Shown piece after piece: positions 11,480 to 11,678 of a DNA stretch of 11,678 bases. How positions within the stretch are numbered: the first letter of the stretch is position 1; each line of letters opens with the position of its first letter. Origin of the DNA: an uncultured Eubacteriales bacterium (GTDB lineage Bacteria; Bacillota; Clostridia; Oscillospirales; Oscillospiraceae); the NCBI GenBank assembly GCA_934572535.1, contig CAKTLJ010000035.1:1-11678 (forward strand). Direction: 5' to 3'. The position numbers and the translations under genes are program-made. The notes beneath the pieces were generated by a model that was not told the origin of the DNA, did no database searches, and was given only the letters and a program-made list of their open reading frames with translations.

Positions 11480-11678
11480 GAGACGGTCAAAAAAGCCTCG
11501 CAGAGTTCGCGGCCTGCAGGCCGCGAAGAAAGTGAGATCATGTTCTCCGGCGGCGTGTACGTCGGAGAACATACTGCTCAGGCCGCAAGTGTGGGTCCTG
11601 TGCGCCAGAGGCGCACAGGACCTGCGCGCGGCGGCCTGCCATCCCCTTCTGTCGGAAAAGGCGCAGCCTTTTCCGACA
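11480..11678. repeat. Multi-hairpin dispersed repeat, copy 2 (reaches the window end)
   Basis: All four hairpins are perfect here: TTCGCGGCC / GGCCGCGAA (11506-11527), ATGTTCTCCG / CGGAGAACAT (11540-11572), GGTCCTGTGCGCC / GGCGCACAGGACC (11594-11622) and TGTCGGAAAAGG / CCTTTTCCGACA (11650-11678). It is in the same orientation as copy 1, and both follow a plus-strand gene's terminator hairpin with no gap. No coding capacity is supported. Confidence 0.88.

Noticed and set aside
1..11678. tRNA, rRNA, CRISPR array, phage or known insertion-sequence genes
   Set aside because: None seen: there are no regularly spaced repeats, no cloverleaf-type sequences and no transposase or integrase motifs.

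Overview
The window looks like chromosomal DNA from a GC-rich, Gram-positive gut-type Firmicute of the Oscillospiraceae kind. The signs are strong AGGAGG ribosome binding sites, intrinsic terminators, an FMN riboswitch, a DUF134-NifX fusion, a PadR plus HAAS-like pair and dispersed multi-hairpin repeats. This placement is inference; there is no rRNA or marker gene to fix it.

Positions 1-2534 (minus strand) hold a riboflavin operon: promoter, FMN riboswitch, two candidate terminators, then ribD, ribE and the first part of ribBA, which runs off the left edge. Positions 2741-4547 (plus) hold a DUF134-NifX fusion with a Cys/His-rich tail, a Crp/Fnr regulator, and a terminator. A roughly 200-bp multi-hairpin repeat sits at this terminator, flanked by two copies of the terminator hairpin. 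Positions 4632-6734 (plus) encode a UvrD/PcrA-type helicase with a C-terminal Tudor-like RNA-polymerase-binding domain.

Positions 6735-10490 are a rearranged accessory island. A 330-bp module (divergent promoters plus the start of padR) occurs twice, with a third decayed remnant. Each copy faces a different leftward gene for an exported or export-like protein: a lipoprotein, a membrane-anchored protein, and a 5'-truncated protein. The first padR copy carries two frameshifts and is joined in frame to a 98-99% identical copy of the uvrD 3' end. The second copy is intact and overlaps a HAAS-like membrane protein gene, followed by the C-terminal remnant of a secreted protein gene.

Positions 10478-11460 (plus) hold a promoter, a tandem glycine-riboswitch-like leader with an attenuator hairpin, and a short, divergent cation diffusion facilitator (CDF)-like membrane protein. 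Its stop codon lies inside a terminator-like hairpin, and the second copy of the multi-hairpin repeat begins directly after that hairpin and runs to the end of the window.

The best candidates for something undescribed are (a) the multi-hairpin repeat that sits between terminator stems and T-runs, (b) the repeated padR/divergent-promoter module with changing cargo, and (c) a glycine-type riboswitch-like leader on a CDF-like gene whose metal site is altered.
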